Counted from the stretch's first letter, positions 12,294 to 24,400 are shown. The stretch: DNA of 64,000 nucleotides from Hevea brasiliensis (GCF_030052815.1 NC_079499.1:100350480-100414479), one strand, 5' to 3'. Made by a program: numbers and translations. The notes: generated by a model not told the origin, from the letters alone.

Positions 12294-13325
12294 TCTGCAT
12301 GCAATACTATAGAGGGGACAGAAAAAAAAGGTGGTGGTGATTATAGTGGCAAGACTCTGAAATTTAATTTAGTCTTGCTACTTGCCATTCTGAGCTTTCG
12401 AAGTGTGGAGAAACTTTAGAAACTAGTTTTCTTAAGTATTTTCATCAAAAGGAGCTCTGAGTCTTGAAACTTCCATTTTCAGTTTCTGTGCAACCATATT
12501 CACTTCACCTCATTCCCACTGCTCTAATATCTAGTATTACTTTCCGAAATTCAACTTCGTTCTGACCTATTCCCATCACTCCAGGTAAGTTCGAGTCCTT
12601 CGGCTGTCAGCTATCACCTCTACAAGATTTATGGATTCCGGAGTCAATTCATTTGTTTCCTCAACTTCCCACAAGTAAGTGTCTAGACTGTTATTTTGTC
12701 GGGTATCCTTATGTTATTTTCTCCAGTTTTCTTTTGAAATTTCTTTTATATCCAGTTGCTCTAATTCTCAAAATAGATTATCTAGGCCATTAGAGTCTTC
12801 TTTTATTTCATTCGCAAATTCCTTTTATCATCATTTAGTTTCCATTTCCTTCGAGAATGGATGTTCAAGTCATTGGCAAAAGAATATAGGCAAGGGTATT
12901 TTAACATGACAATTTTCGTTCTAAAAAAATGAAAATGACAAGGGAAGATAGGTTTAGCATAGGTCGGATAAGTTGAAAACAAAAAAATAAGTCAAAAAAA
13001 TAAGTTATGAGGTCGGGCCACGAAGCGAGCCCAGGCGGTAATATAATAGATCGGGAATCAAGTTAAGATCGGATCTCTGACTAGCGACTAAAAAGAATTC
13101 AGATATCACCCATCGAAGAATTCTAATAAGGCGATCACGCGGAAGATCGGCAAAGAATTTGGTCTTTCTTCCACTATCTAGTTATAGGGCCCCGTAGGCT
13201 AGGAAAAGCTTTATACGGGTTTTCCTGTGTCTTCGGTACTCTGTTCTCATAAAAGGGGTCCAGAAGGACCCTCTGCCAAAATCCTTATTTCAAAGTTCCT
13301 ACGAACGCCATTCTAATAAAAACAT

Positions 13326-14110
13326 TAAGAGTTTGGGAGAGAGTTCTTAGCCGAACTCAATCTAATTTTTAACACAACACATTAAGAGATCAGGGAAGAA
13401 GTTTTTACCCGAGTTCTCAATTAAAATCTTCAACACGTTAAGAGTTTGGGAGAGAGTTCTTACCCGAACTCAATCTAATTTTAAACGTAATAAATTAAAG
13501 AGACTAGGGGAGAGTTCTTATCCGAGTTCTCAATTAAAATCCTTAACTCAAAGAGACCGAGGGAGAGTTCTTACCCGAGTTCTCAATTAAAATCCTTAAC
13601 TTTAAGAGATTAGGGGAGAGTTCTTACCTGAATTCTCAATCAAAAATCTTAATAAAATATGTGGGGATTGGAGGAGAGTTCTTATCCGAAACCTCAAGCT
13701 TAAATTTTAAACAGAATACACTAAGAGATCGGGGGAGAGTTCTTACCCAAATTCTCAATCAAAATCTTAATAAAATATGGAGATCGGAGGAGAGTTCTTA
13801 TCCGAAATCTCCCGCTTAAACTTTAAACCGAATACACTAAGAGATCGGGGGAGAGTCCTTACCCGAATTCTCGGCCAAAATCTTAATAAAATATGTAGAG
13901 ATTGGAGGAGAGTTCTTATCCGAAATCTCATGCTTAAACTTTAAACTGAATACACTAAGAGATCGAGGGAGAGTCCTTACCCGAATTCTCGGCCAAAATC
14001 TTAATAAAATACGTGGAGATCGGAGGAGAGTTCTTATCCAAAATCTCCCGCTTAAATTTCAAAATGAATACATTAAGAGATCGAGAGAGAGTTTTTACCC
14101 AACCTAAATC
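13326..14110 (+). repeat. R/U5 array of about 13 stem-loop units (A 5' LTR)
   Basis: Units of roughly 55-65 bp, each with a short inverted repeat around the near-constant loop GGAGAGTTCTTA. Examples: GAGTTTGGG / CCCGAACTC at 13442, GAGATTAGG / CCTGAATTCTC at 13606, GGGGATTGGA / TCCGAAACCTC at 13673. Stem bases change together between units while the loop stays the same. The array is transcribed as part of the 5' leader. Confidence 0.85.
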
Positions 14111-14550
14111 CAAATCAAAATGTCACAACTTTAATATTCAAATTAACCCCCAAACAAAAAAAATCCATTATACAACAATTATTCACTGAAGGGTCATCTC
14201 AAGTACTCGTGTCCTTGGGCAACCCTAAATAATGAAATATCAAATATTTTTTTTATCCGCATAAAGGATTAACATTGTCATTATAACCCCCTAATTATTA
14301 ATTTTAATTTATAAAGAGCATAACTTTAAATCTGCTTACCCTCATTGAGGGATGAGGTAGGTGCCTAACATCTTCCCCACCCGTATACGGACCCCGAACC
14401 TAGAATCTCTATTTTCAAAGTAGGTTTTAAATTTATTTAGAAAAAAAAAATGGTTTTTTTTTAATTCTCCTCAAAATTAAAGTGGCGACTCCTCACTTTT
14501 CCTGCTTCGGTGAGAATTCGTTCAGCGACCACAAATCCCTTGCGACAGCT

Positions 14551-14568
14551 TGGCGACTCCACTGCGGA
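14551..14568 (+). other. Primer-binding site, element A
   Basis: TGGCGACTCCACTGCGGA starts three bases after the 5' LTR. The first 14 bases match the element B site (minus strand, 56053-56069). Ogre elements are reported to use a tRNA-Arg primer; the tRNA was not checked here. Confidence 0.75.
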
Positions 14569-15413
14569 TTTATCCTATCAACCCTGGTTTAGAGGCCCAA
14601 AAATAGATTTAATTTTATGCTCATATGAATTAAAACCATAATTAGAGGGGTTTAACCTACAAAATTTGAAAATCTTGATATATTGATTATTATTATTCTT
14701 TCTAACCATTTTTGCTTATTTTGATTATCTTATTTGTTACAGCAACTTTCGTGTAAAAAGAAAACTCCCCGTAAAGGGAAGTGGTGAATATGTCCCTTCA
14801 CACACTGAATACTTACATAATATCCTCACACACATCAGCCCTATACCCGGGATTTCTTACCCTTTTAAGAAATAGGAGGGAGTCATGTAGCTGTACCCGT
14901 AGGTTTTACCCTGTTAGTATCCGTGAAGGCTTTTGCTCAGATTGGAACTTGTTCCATTTACTGTGATACCCATGGAATTCTCCCGTTAGTATCATGGTGG
15001 TGGAATGGGGCTCTACTATTTACAGTAGGAACGATTTGGGAACCTATGGCTTTAGAAAATTAGACCTTGAGCTAAAACAATCACAGTAGCTGAAAACCAT
15101 AGCGAACTACCTCGTAACATAGAACTATCCAATTAGATAGTACTTACCCGGTATTAGGACTCTCCCTATCTTAGGACAAAAGGGACATACTTGCTCTCAC
15201 CTTATTTTGTTTGTATTTTTAATTTTTAAATGACTTGAGGGTAATTTTGAATCATACTGTTAGGATGATCTAAACACCTTCCTACTTTGATAGGTGTATA
15301 GATATCGCCATGCCAACAGTATAATTCAAAATTACCTGAATTTATTCTGCTAACGAATTTCCTCTGCAGAAATTGTAAATTCGAGTCTATAAAGGAAAAA
15401 TAGAAACTTTAAT
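14569..15413 (+). other. 5' leader of element A between PBS and ORF1
   Basis: 845 bp without a convincing gene. It is alignable with the leader of element B (55195-56052). The short open frame at 14781-14966 is not preserved as a protein. It contains the hairpin described at 15239-15336. Confidence 0.7.
15239..15336 (+). promoter_or_regulatory. Conserved 98-bp inverted-repeat hairpin upstream of ORF1 (A)
   Basis: The outer arms GGTAATTTTGAATCATACTG and CAGTATAATTCAAAATTACC pair with about one mismatch. An inner arm ACACCT / AGGTGT encloses the loop TCCTACTTTGAT. Element B has the same structure (55275-55372) with the same loop but a different inner stem. Confidence 0.7.
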
Positions 15414-17327
15414 ATGGCATCCTCGAGTAAGTCAACTGAAAGAGTTCCAAGGCAGGAACAGAATGCTAGACAATGGTCCAAACCGCTTCATAGTTCAAAG
15501 TCCCCACAGAGTGATGGCATAGGGGTAGACATTGGCCTATTACCTTTATTAGATCCAAGCAAGGTTGAGGTTAGAATGACTGGTCTTGAGGATCTATCCA
15601 GCAGTTGGAAATCACTTCCCAATAATGTCAAGGCAAAATTTGAGGAAAAGTATGGGAGGATTACAACTTTAATACGAGTCAGGGTACAAGTTTCGGCGTT
15701 AAAGGCCATGCTATCAACTTGGAATCCCAAGTATGGGGTGTTCTCCTTCAACGATATTTATATAACTCCCACTATAGAAGAATGTCAGAAACTGCTAGAT
15801 ATCCCTTATGTGGCACAGAATCGGATCTACCTACACCTCGAGCATAGACAGACCTGGAAACGGTTCGCGCATATACTTAGAATCCTTGCAGAGGAACCAA
15901 AGGCGAAAGAAACCTTTAAGGGAAGCACACATGGGTGGTATTGGACTTACATCAAGAAGTATTTGGTTTTGTACATTCAAAACAAGCAATGGGAATAGGC
16001 TTCATTGACACTAGCTTTGGGAATTTATGGCCTGATCTTATTCCCCGGACCTTTGGAGTTATAACTCACAGCGTCACAGAAATGTTTGGGGCAGTAGAGA
16101 AGCAAAATGTCAACCCAATACCTGCAATCCTCACAGAGACCTTTTTAACCCTGACCTATTGCCGGCGACAGGGTAAGGGAACCATCAAGTGCTGTTCCCA
16201 ATTGCTACATCTTTGGATCCTCAGCCACATCTGTCCTTTCGAAACTAAGGGATTAACCTGGTATCCTGACCAGCCACTCATCAAAAAAATGGCTAGATTG
16301 GTAGTAAGTCCAAAGAATGAAGTACAATGGCAAGAACAGATTCTAAGCTTCAACAGTCAAAACTACTGCTGGAGGAAGTTATAGACTGTGGGTCAGCCTA
16401 TTTTGTTCAGTACAGGGGACGATCATTTGGTACCTTTGATCGGATTGACCGGATACACAAGTTACATCCCAGCTTTGGTAATGAGGTAATTCAGTTCAAC
16501 CCATCTTGCGCCCAATGTTGAAGTACTTCATCAGGCTCATTTCTATCATGAACCCAGAAAAGATGAAGAACTGAAAGCATTTTGCAAATCTTGAGAAAAG
16601 GTCACCATGATTGAACGGTCACCTAAAGGCCAAGCACCACGGAAGATTACCTTAGATGGAGAACAAACAGAGATCAGGGATATCCAGTTTTTGAACCAGC
16701 AGAACCTAGGGGGAACACACCTCGTCGGAAGATCTTTCAGAAGAAGTTAGTGCCAAGTTGGTCAGCTCTCTACAAAGTTCGAACGCCGAGAATCAGCAAC
16801 TACAAGAATGGATAAAGCAGTTGGAAGACCGACAACAAATCCAGAAAAAGGAGGTAAAAAGGCTCAGGGAAGAAGCGATGACAGAAAAGGCAAAATTTGA
16901 AGAACAAGAGACACGGTGGGAAAAAGAAAAGACCTCGCTTCAAGATGCAATAAGAGAGGCAGGAGTTCAGAATAGCAAATTGCAAGAGAAATTGGAATAC
17001 CAGGAGATACTCATGGAAGAGTATAAACAAGAAAGCAAAAAGAAGAAGCTTGAACTAAAGGAGCAGGCACAGCTTATCAATGACATTTTGAAAGAGTGTG
17101 CTAAATAAAGGAAAGAAAAAGAAAGGCAAGCAACCCTTCATCAAGAGCTAAGGGAAAATGTTGACCAACTAGAAAGAATGATAACACAAGGGAAACAAGA
17201 GCTCCTGCTAGAATCTGAGTATACCTTGAAGACATTCAACCCCGCCAGACAAGAAGAAAGACTCTATGAGTACCTTAAAAGATGTCATTGTATTTTAAAG
17301 AGTCTCCTTGAGCCTAGGCAATTGTAA
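15414..17327 (+). pseudogene. ORF1 of element A (extra ORF upstream of gag), broken
   Basis: Starts MASSSKS at 15414. The N-terminal half matches a plant retroelement protein with segments such as KYGVFSFNDI, PTIEECQKLL and HRQTWKRFAH, and probably belongs to the family called DUF7745. The C-terminal third (16758-17324) is a lysine/glutamate-rich coiled coil. Its length (about 630 residues) and order match ORF1 of element B. Damage: TAG at 15996-15998, a frameshift near 16055, TAG at 16382-16384, further shifts to about 16750, and TAA at 17106-17108. In Ogre elements ORF1 lies upstream of gag and its role is unknown. Stop chosen at 17325-17327 by alignment with element B. Confidence 0.8.
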
Positions 17328-17743
17328 AGGATGCTATGTATGAACTATTTGATTAATGAATCGTTTTGACCCATTGTTTAGTAAAATATGAATGAATAGT
17401 ATAACTCCCGTAGAGACTATCCTCGCTAGGATTGTACGAAAAGATGAATGCGTCATATGGACAAGTATCATAGACACGCATGCGATCCTGTCATTCACTA
17501 TTGGACTATCGAGCGATGCCATGATAAAGTTGACACAATTATCCTTCTGCAAACTCCATTTTTGGCGGTTATATGCCACCGTATCCTTTGTCTAGTTAGG
17601 ATCTTTAACTCTAATAGAATTTCAAACTAATTTAACAATCTTTCCCACCGGAAATCAATATTGCTCCAAGCAAAGCAAAGCCGACTGAGCAAGCAGTTCA
17701 ACCAAGACGAGTGTACTTAACAAGGTCTCGAGCAAAGAAGATA
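17328..17743 (+). other. ORF1-gag spacer, element A
   Basis: 416 bp alignable with the spacer of element B (52873-53292). Short open frames (for example 17448-17630) are shared only as DNA similarity. No recognised domain. A splice acceptor for gag could lie here but cannot be fixed. Confidence 0.5.
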
Positions 17744-20073
17744 ATAGAAGACCAAGAATAAGTGTAGAACCTACAGGGACAAGTTTCAGAATTAAGAGAC
17801 CAAGTCTCAGAACTAATGAAACTGATGAAGGAAATGTCCCAAAATAGATCTACATCAGAACCAAATTTGCCATTACCTCTCCCACTCCCTACAATGGTTG
17901 ATTCTCATCAAGCTTTAACCTCTTTCACCTTTCAACCTCCTATTCCGGATCCGACAATCACTGTCAATCCGACCCTCCCAAATAATGACTTACCTTTCCC
18001 TTATTATCCGACTGTCTCAAATGCCGAGTTACTCCCTTCCATACTAATCCCTCCAGTTCACCCTGCCCCTTATTTCCTAACCGGAGGAATAGAAGAAAAT
18101 AGAGCAAAAGAAAATGAGAAGTTATCTGCTCTGGAGGAAAGATTAAGAGCAATAGAGGGTCTGAATATGTATGGCTCAGTAGATGTATCGTCACTAAGAT
18201 TAATACCAGATGTGATGGTATCACCCAAGTTCAAAGTTCCAGACTTCGACAAGTATATTGGGAATTCAGACCCTCGCATCCATTTGGCCACTTACCTATC
18301 TAAGATGTCTGCCCTCACAGAAGATGATAGACTTCTGATCCACTTCTTTCATGAAAGCCTCTCTGGGGCAACTTTGAGGTGGTGCATACAACTGGATAGG
18401 AGCAAGCTACGCTCCTAGAAGGATTTGGTTTATGTTTTCCTTAAGCAGTACAAGTTCAACTGCGACATTTCCCCCACTAGGAGAGACCTTCAAAACCTGG
18501 AACAAAGAGAAAGGGAAAGCTTTAAAGAGTATGCCCAGAGATGGAGAGAGAAGGAAGCTGAGGTATATCCTCCAGTTACTGACAAAGAGCTTTGCTCTAT
18601 CTTCATTGAGACATTGAAGGCTCTGTACTTTAATCTGATGATCGAAAACACCTCCAACAGCTTTTCAGACATCATTCAAGCTGGCGAAAGAATTAAAGCT
18701 AACCTCAGGTTAGGGAGACTGTAGGAGTTGACTGAAAACTCTGCAAAGAAGACCGCCAGTTTTGGAAAGAAGAAAAAAGGTGATGTACACTCCATCACCC
18801 GACAAGCCCAATCTCCGTTCCCTCAAAATAACTTTTGACCATACCCTCCTACTCAAGGCCCGACAATAGCAAACATTCCACTCCCTTTTCCAAATTATCC
18901 TTACCCTCGCCCACAATACCCACTGCAAGTTGCTTACCACCCCAAATCGCCTGCTCAACCTATTCAATCAAGACCACCTCCTCCCCAAACCAACCCGAGA
19001 CCACAAAGGAACCCTAATCCACCTTTCCCCCTTCCACTCAGTGAAATATACTGGTACCTACTCGGTATAAATCAAATAGTGCCTATCCCCCTTGACCCAA
19101 TTCAGCCACCATATCCTAGGTGGTATGATGCCAATGCCTGATGTGAATATCATGGCGGGGCATTAGGGCACTCAACTGACAACTATGGAGCTCTTCGGGG
19201 AAGAGTACAGACCCTAATCAGAAATGGGTGGTTAAAAATTGAGGGAAATGGCTCTCTTCCCAATGTTATGTTAAACCCATTGCCCAATCACGGTACAGGC
19301 AATGGCGTAAATATGATAGAACCTTGGGATGAAAGGTCCACCTTAGAGGTAGATCAGCTGATCCCTCATTTCGAGGAAATTTTTGCGATGGCAGTAAGAG
19401 AGGGATACCTCTGCCCTTCGGTATACGGGTGGAAAAATGATACAGGATGCCCCTACCATGGAGGAGCAGCTGATCATGAGCTACATAACTATGACAAATT
19501 TCGACAGGAAGTTTGAAAAATGTTGTAGCTCAAAACTTTAAGATGTCAGCAGATGTCGAGGATGGAGGGCGAAGTAAACACAGCCAGGTTTGGTCAAGAT
19601 GTCTCTACCCCCAATCCAAAATTAATCTTCTCTGCTCCCAACACACCAACACCACCAATGACGATCATCCGAACCCTGCCTCAGCTCCCAGTCACCAACA
19701 TCCATGCAGTACCTTGAAACTACAACCTTCAAGTATTTACTTAGAGTGCATCCAGCAACGCTTCAACTCCTACCCTCAACAATACCCACACTTAACCTAT
19801 CACCCCTCCTAAGCCCTGCTTTGCTTCTCACGAGCATTTCAAAATGACCTACATGGGACCTTCCAACAATACTACTCTCCAACCAAACCCAAAACCTATC
19901 ACTACCGGTAACTCTCTCCCGCAGGAGCAGGAAGTAGAATTTATAACCAGAAGTGGGAGATGTTATGGGAATGATGAGGCTGAAAAGAAGAAAGGGAAAG
20001 TAAAAATGGGAGCGAGAATGATGAGGCTGAAAAGAAGAAAGGGAAAGTAAAAATGGGAGAGTAGCAAAAAAAT
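17744..20073 (+). pseudogene. gag: gag of element A, broken
   Basis: The homologue of element B's gag start is ATA here (17744-17746), so the initiator is lost. It is followed by stops at 17759 and 17765. Order: a short coiled coil near 17800, a proline-rich stretch, then the capsid-like retrotransposon gag domain (about 18220-18640) with FHESLSGATLRWC and SFKEYAQRWREK. After that come a proline-rich linker and two short C/H clusters (YHGG..GH type, near 19150 and 19450) in place of a standard CCHC knuckle. Further stops lie at 18416, 18722 and 19514. A 47-bp tandem duplication at 19971-20064 shifts the frame relative to the protease. Confidence 0.85.
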
Positions 20074-21299
20074 ATGGAGGATGGGGTTGTGAGGCTTGAG
20101 AAAAGAGGACCTGCTGAACCAAAAGAAGAGAAAAAACTGCTGCTACAAGTAATGAAGCAGAGTGAGTATGACGCCATTGAGCAACTAAGGAAGACGCCTG
20201 CTCGAATTTCCTTGCTATCACTAATTCTAAGCTCAGAGGTGCATCACCATGCCTTGCAGAAAGTTCTGGACCAGGCCTTTGTAAACCCTAATATCACACC
20301 GGGGCAATTTGAGAAAATAGTTGGGCAAATTCAGGCGTCTAGTTTTGTCACTTTCTCTGAAGATGAGATAGACCCGGCTGGCTTGAAGTATACCAAAGCT
20401 TTGCATGTGACAGTCAAGTGTAAAGGGTGCATAGCTGCCAAAGTCTTGATTGACAATGGATCTGCCCTCAACGTCTTGCCTAATGCTACCTTGACAAGAC
20501 TACCTGTCGATCCATCAAACATATGCCAAAGTGCCATGGTGGTAAGAGCCTTTGACGGTACAAAGAGGGAGGTACTTAGGGACATCGATTTGCCGCTTCA
20601 GATATGGGTATGCACTTTCAACGTCACTTTCCAAGTGATGGATATTGAGCCGGCATACACCATGTTGCTGGGGAGACCCTGGATCCATTCGGTAAATGCC
20701 GTGCCTTCGACTTTGCATCAGAGGATCAAGTGCATCATGGGCAGCAAAATCATCACAGTGAGAGGGGAGGAAGCCATGCTAGTCACCAAGTCTCAATCCG
20801 TTCCTTATGTGGAAATAACTGAAAGATCCTTGGAAAGTTTTTTCCAAGCATTGGAGTTACAAGAAACTACCCCGAGGGATGAAGGGGCTGCGACTATGGT
20901 TGCGAAAGTGATGTCAAAAAGCGGCTATGAGAAGAGCAAGGGATTGGGCGCCACATTGCAAGGAATCATTGAACCAATACCTGTTATTCAGAAAATTGGC
21001 TGTTTCAGCTTGGGATATGAGAAAGATGCTCTTATGGATGGGAGATTCTGGATGAGGAACATGCTCCAGGATCAAAGGTTTGACCAGTGAGTTGGGAACA
21101 TGAAAGTTGTCTCGAAAATCACAGATGTTTTCACCAAGCCAATCATTCAGAATCCAGAAGAAAGTGAAGAGTCTCTTAAAGAACCATCCATTGATGTCAT
21201 ACAACTTGACTCCCTGTCCGAGGCACTGATATCGCCAATCACTGAGGGGCAAGAGCTGGATAATTGGGAAGCAGAAGACATTCCTGTCCTTAATCTCAA
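20074..21299 (+). pseudogene. pro: Protease with G-patch, element A (exon before the pro-RT intron)
   Basis: Retropepsin-like domain with the active-site motif VLIDNGSALN (catalytic Asp at 20452) and the flap/dimer-side motif LLGRPWIH (about 20665). It is followed at about 20911-20975 by the G-patch motif SGYEKSKGLG...QGI. Retropepsins are aspartic proteases that mature the gag-pol polyprotein; the G-patch is a glycine-rich nucleic-acid-binding motif. The Asn of D-N-G replaces the usual Thr/Ser. One stop (21088-21090) breaks the frame, which then runs on to the splice donor at 21299/21300. Confidence 0.85.
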
Positions 21300-21479
21300 G
21301 TAAAGTATATTTTGTTATCAACACTTGATCATTTTGTCCATGGTGACAAATATAATGCTGTAAATGGACCCTTTTCTTATGATTAAAGTATTAACGAATT
21401 AACTAAGCGCATTTTGTGTGCAATTCTCTTTTCCTTAAAATCCTTTTTTTTTTAATATGCTCCACTTTCATTTCTTCAG
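21300..21479 (+). other. Intron between protease and reverse transcriptase, element A
   Basis: Donor CTCAA|GTAAAG at 21300, acceptor TTTCTTCAG|GACC ending at 21479, with a T-rich tract before it. It is 180 nt long (a multiple of three) and has an in-frame TAA directly at the donor, so only splicing joins pro and RT in one frame. Element B has the same donor and acceptor (49396 to 49216). An intron at this place is a published feature of Ogre elements. Confidence 0.85.
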
Positions 21480-24400
21480 GACCATTGATCAATTCACACC
21501 TAATAATTCAATGAATTCAGAAGTTCCTTATGTTAATTTTGAAACTCCCATAATTACCATTAGTTCAAGTAATTTTGAAGAAGAACCTGTAGAAGAACAG
21601 GGTGAAAAAGATGAACCTTCCCTGGTGCCTTGTGGGGATGGAACGCACACCATAAATCTAGGGACTGAGGAAATAAAGAGGAAACTTAAAGTCATGAATA
21701 ATGGGGAATTTGAGAGTATGGTCACCTTGCTCAAGGAATTCATCAATGTATTCTCATGGAGCTATGATGATATGCTCGGATTGGATCCTCAGATAGTAAC
21801 GCATAAAATCCCCCTGATTCCTGGGACAATTCCAGTAAAACAGAAGTTGAGAAGAATGAACCCCGACATGTTACTCAAAGTTAGGGATGAAGTCAAAAAG
21901 CAGTATGATGCTGGATTCCTGGAAGTAGTCAAATACCCTCAATGGATAGCTAATGTCATTTTGGTAATGAAGAAAGATGGAAGGGTAAGGGTATGTGTTG
22001 ACTACAGGGATCTCAATAAGGCAAGCTTGAAGGATGATTTCCCTCTCCCACATCTAGACGTACTGGTAGACAATGCTGTAGGACTGGGGAGATGTTCATG
22101 CATCGACGGGGCATCCGGATATAACCAAATCCCCATGGACTAGGAGGACAAAGAGAAAACTGCTTTTATCACCCAATTGGGGGTATTCTGTTATCGGGTC
22201 ATGCCCTTTGGGTTGAAGAATGCCAGAGCTACCTACCAACGCGTTATGGTCACATTATTCCATGATATGATGCACAAAGAAGTAGAAGTGTATGTGGATG
22301 ATATGATTATCAAATCCAGAGAGGGAGAAAGTCATGTACAGGTACTAAGAAAGGTGTTCGAAAGGCTCAGGAAGTATCGACTAAAACTGAACCCAGCTAA
22401 GTGTATGTTTGGGGTCAGGTCTGGTAAGCTATTGGGATTCATAGTAAGTGAGAAAGGAATAGAAGTGGATCCAGATAAAGTTTGAGCCATTCGAGAAATG
22501 CCATCCCCAAAGACAGAAAGAGAGGTGCACAGTTTCCTGGGAAAGCTGAACTACATCTCGAGGTTCATCTCCAATCTCACTGCTAAAGCTAAGCCCATTT
22601 TTAAACTACTCAAGAAGAATAACACCACTCAGTGGGATTAAGTTTGTCAAGAGGCTTTTGAAAAGATTAAACAATGCCTGTTGAACCCGCTAGTATTAGT
22701 TCCTCTAGTGATGGGAAGGCTGTTGATTTTGTACATGGTAGTTCAGCAGAGTTCAATGGGGTGCGTTCTGAGGCAGCACGATGACGCGGGTCGAAAGGAA
22801 AGAGCCATTTACTATTTGAGTAAGAAATTCAACGATTGCGAGTCGAGATACTCATCTCTTGAGAAAACTTGTTGCGCATTGGCATGGACGGCAAATCGAC
22901 TCAAGCACTACATGTTGAATCATAAGACATGGCTCATTTCCAGGATGGACCCCATCAAGTATGTATTTGAAAGTCTGTTTGTGCCAGGGAGGATAGCAAA
23001 ATGGCAGGTCATACTTTCTCTATATGACATTGTCTACACGACCAGGAAGGCAGTAAAAGGAAGTGTGATTGCTAATCTCCTAGCAGAAAACTCGATCCAA
23101 GATTATGAAGCCTTGGATTTCGAATTTCCAAATGAGCATGTTAATGAAGTCAGTAGCGAGGACAAAGAACCAAATGACGTATGGGAAATGTATTTCGACG
23201 GGGCGATCAATTTGTCCGATAATGGGATCGGAGCAGTTTTGATATCCTCTGATGGAAAACACTTCCCGATAGTTATCAAGCTGAGGTTCGACTGCACCAA
23301 CAATGTTGCAGAGTATGAAGCCTGCGTGATGGGTCTATAGGCTGCCATTGAGATGAAGGTCAAGAAGTTAGAGGTGTACGGAGATTCGGCCTTGATCATT
23401 TACCAAGTCAAAGGGGAATGGCCAACTAAAGACCCAAAACTGATCCCGTATCAAAAGTATCTCCTAGAATTGATCAAGAAATTCGAAGAGATTTCCTTCA
23501 CTCACCTCAACCACGACAAGAATCAATTCGCCGATGCCTTAGCCACTCTAACTGTCATGGCTCAGATGGAAGAGGGACAGGCAACACAGGCATTACAAAT
23601 CAATGCAAGGAGTGAGCCGGAGTATTGCTTCATGATCGAAGAAGAAACAGATGGTAAACCCTATTATCATGACATCCAGGTCTACATCAAAACCAGGGAA
23701 TATCCTCTCGGGGCAAGCCGAAATGAAAGAAGGATGATCAGGAGAGTAGCACTGGGATACTTCCCCAGTGGGGAAATTTTATACAAAAGAAGTTCCAATG
23801 GCAAATTGTTGAGGTGCGTGGATGCAAAAGAAGCAAGGAGGATCCTTTTTGAAACTTACGAGGGGAATTGTGCTACTCATGCCAATGGACATATAATGGC
23901 CAAGCAAATTATGAGACAGGGATACTTCTGGACCACTTTGAAAAAAGACTACATCGAGTACTTTTGGAAGTGTCATGAATGTCAAATCTATACTGATCCG
24001 ATAAATGTCTCACCTCACCAGCTTTTTAATCTTGTCTCACCTTGGCCTTTTGCATTGTGGGGCATCGATGTAATTAGTCCTATTAATCCCGAGGCATCCA
24101 ATTGGCATAGGTTCATCTTGGTGGCTATTGACTATTTCTCTAAATGGGTTGAGGCAACGTCATATGTGCACGTCACACAAAATACATTCCTCAAATTTTT
24201 CAAGAATAATATTATCTGCCGACATGGTCTCCCCATTGAAATTGTCACCTCCAATGCTAAGAATTTGAATGGCCTAAAGATCCGAAATTTGTGTGACCAG
24301 TACAAAATCCGGCATCTCAATTCCTCGCCATACCATCCCCAAATGAACAGAGCAGTGGAGGCCGCTAACAAGAATCTCAAGAGGATAATCAGGAAGATGA

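Larger units (their letters stand above)
6496..14547 (+). repeat. Element A 5' LTR
   Basis: 8052 bp as it stands, and about 6.6 kb without the solo LTR at 8700-10132 and its target duplication. U3 runs from 6496 to about 12315. It contains ORF-L and ORF-S on the minus strand and a sense TATA box at 12286-12293. R and U5 run from about 12316 to 14547 and carry the hairpin array. The end is fixed by the primer-binding site three bases further on. The sequence is very rich in GATCGG/CCGATC. Confidence 0.9.

Noticed and set aside
15239..15336. MITE insertion as explanation for the leader hairpin
   Set aside because: Present at the same place in both elements with no target duplication seen, and an inner stem that re-pairs. 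It is more likely an ancestral element feature.
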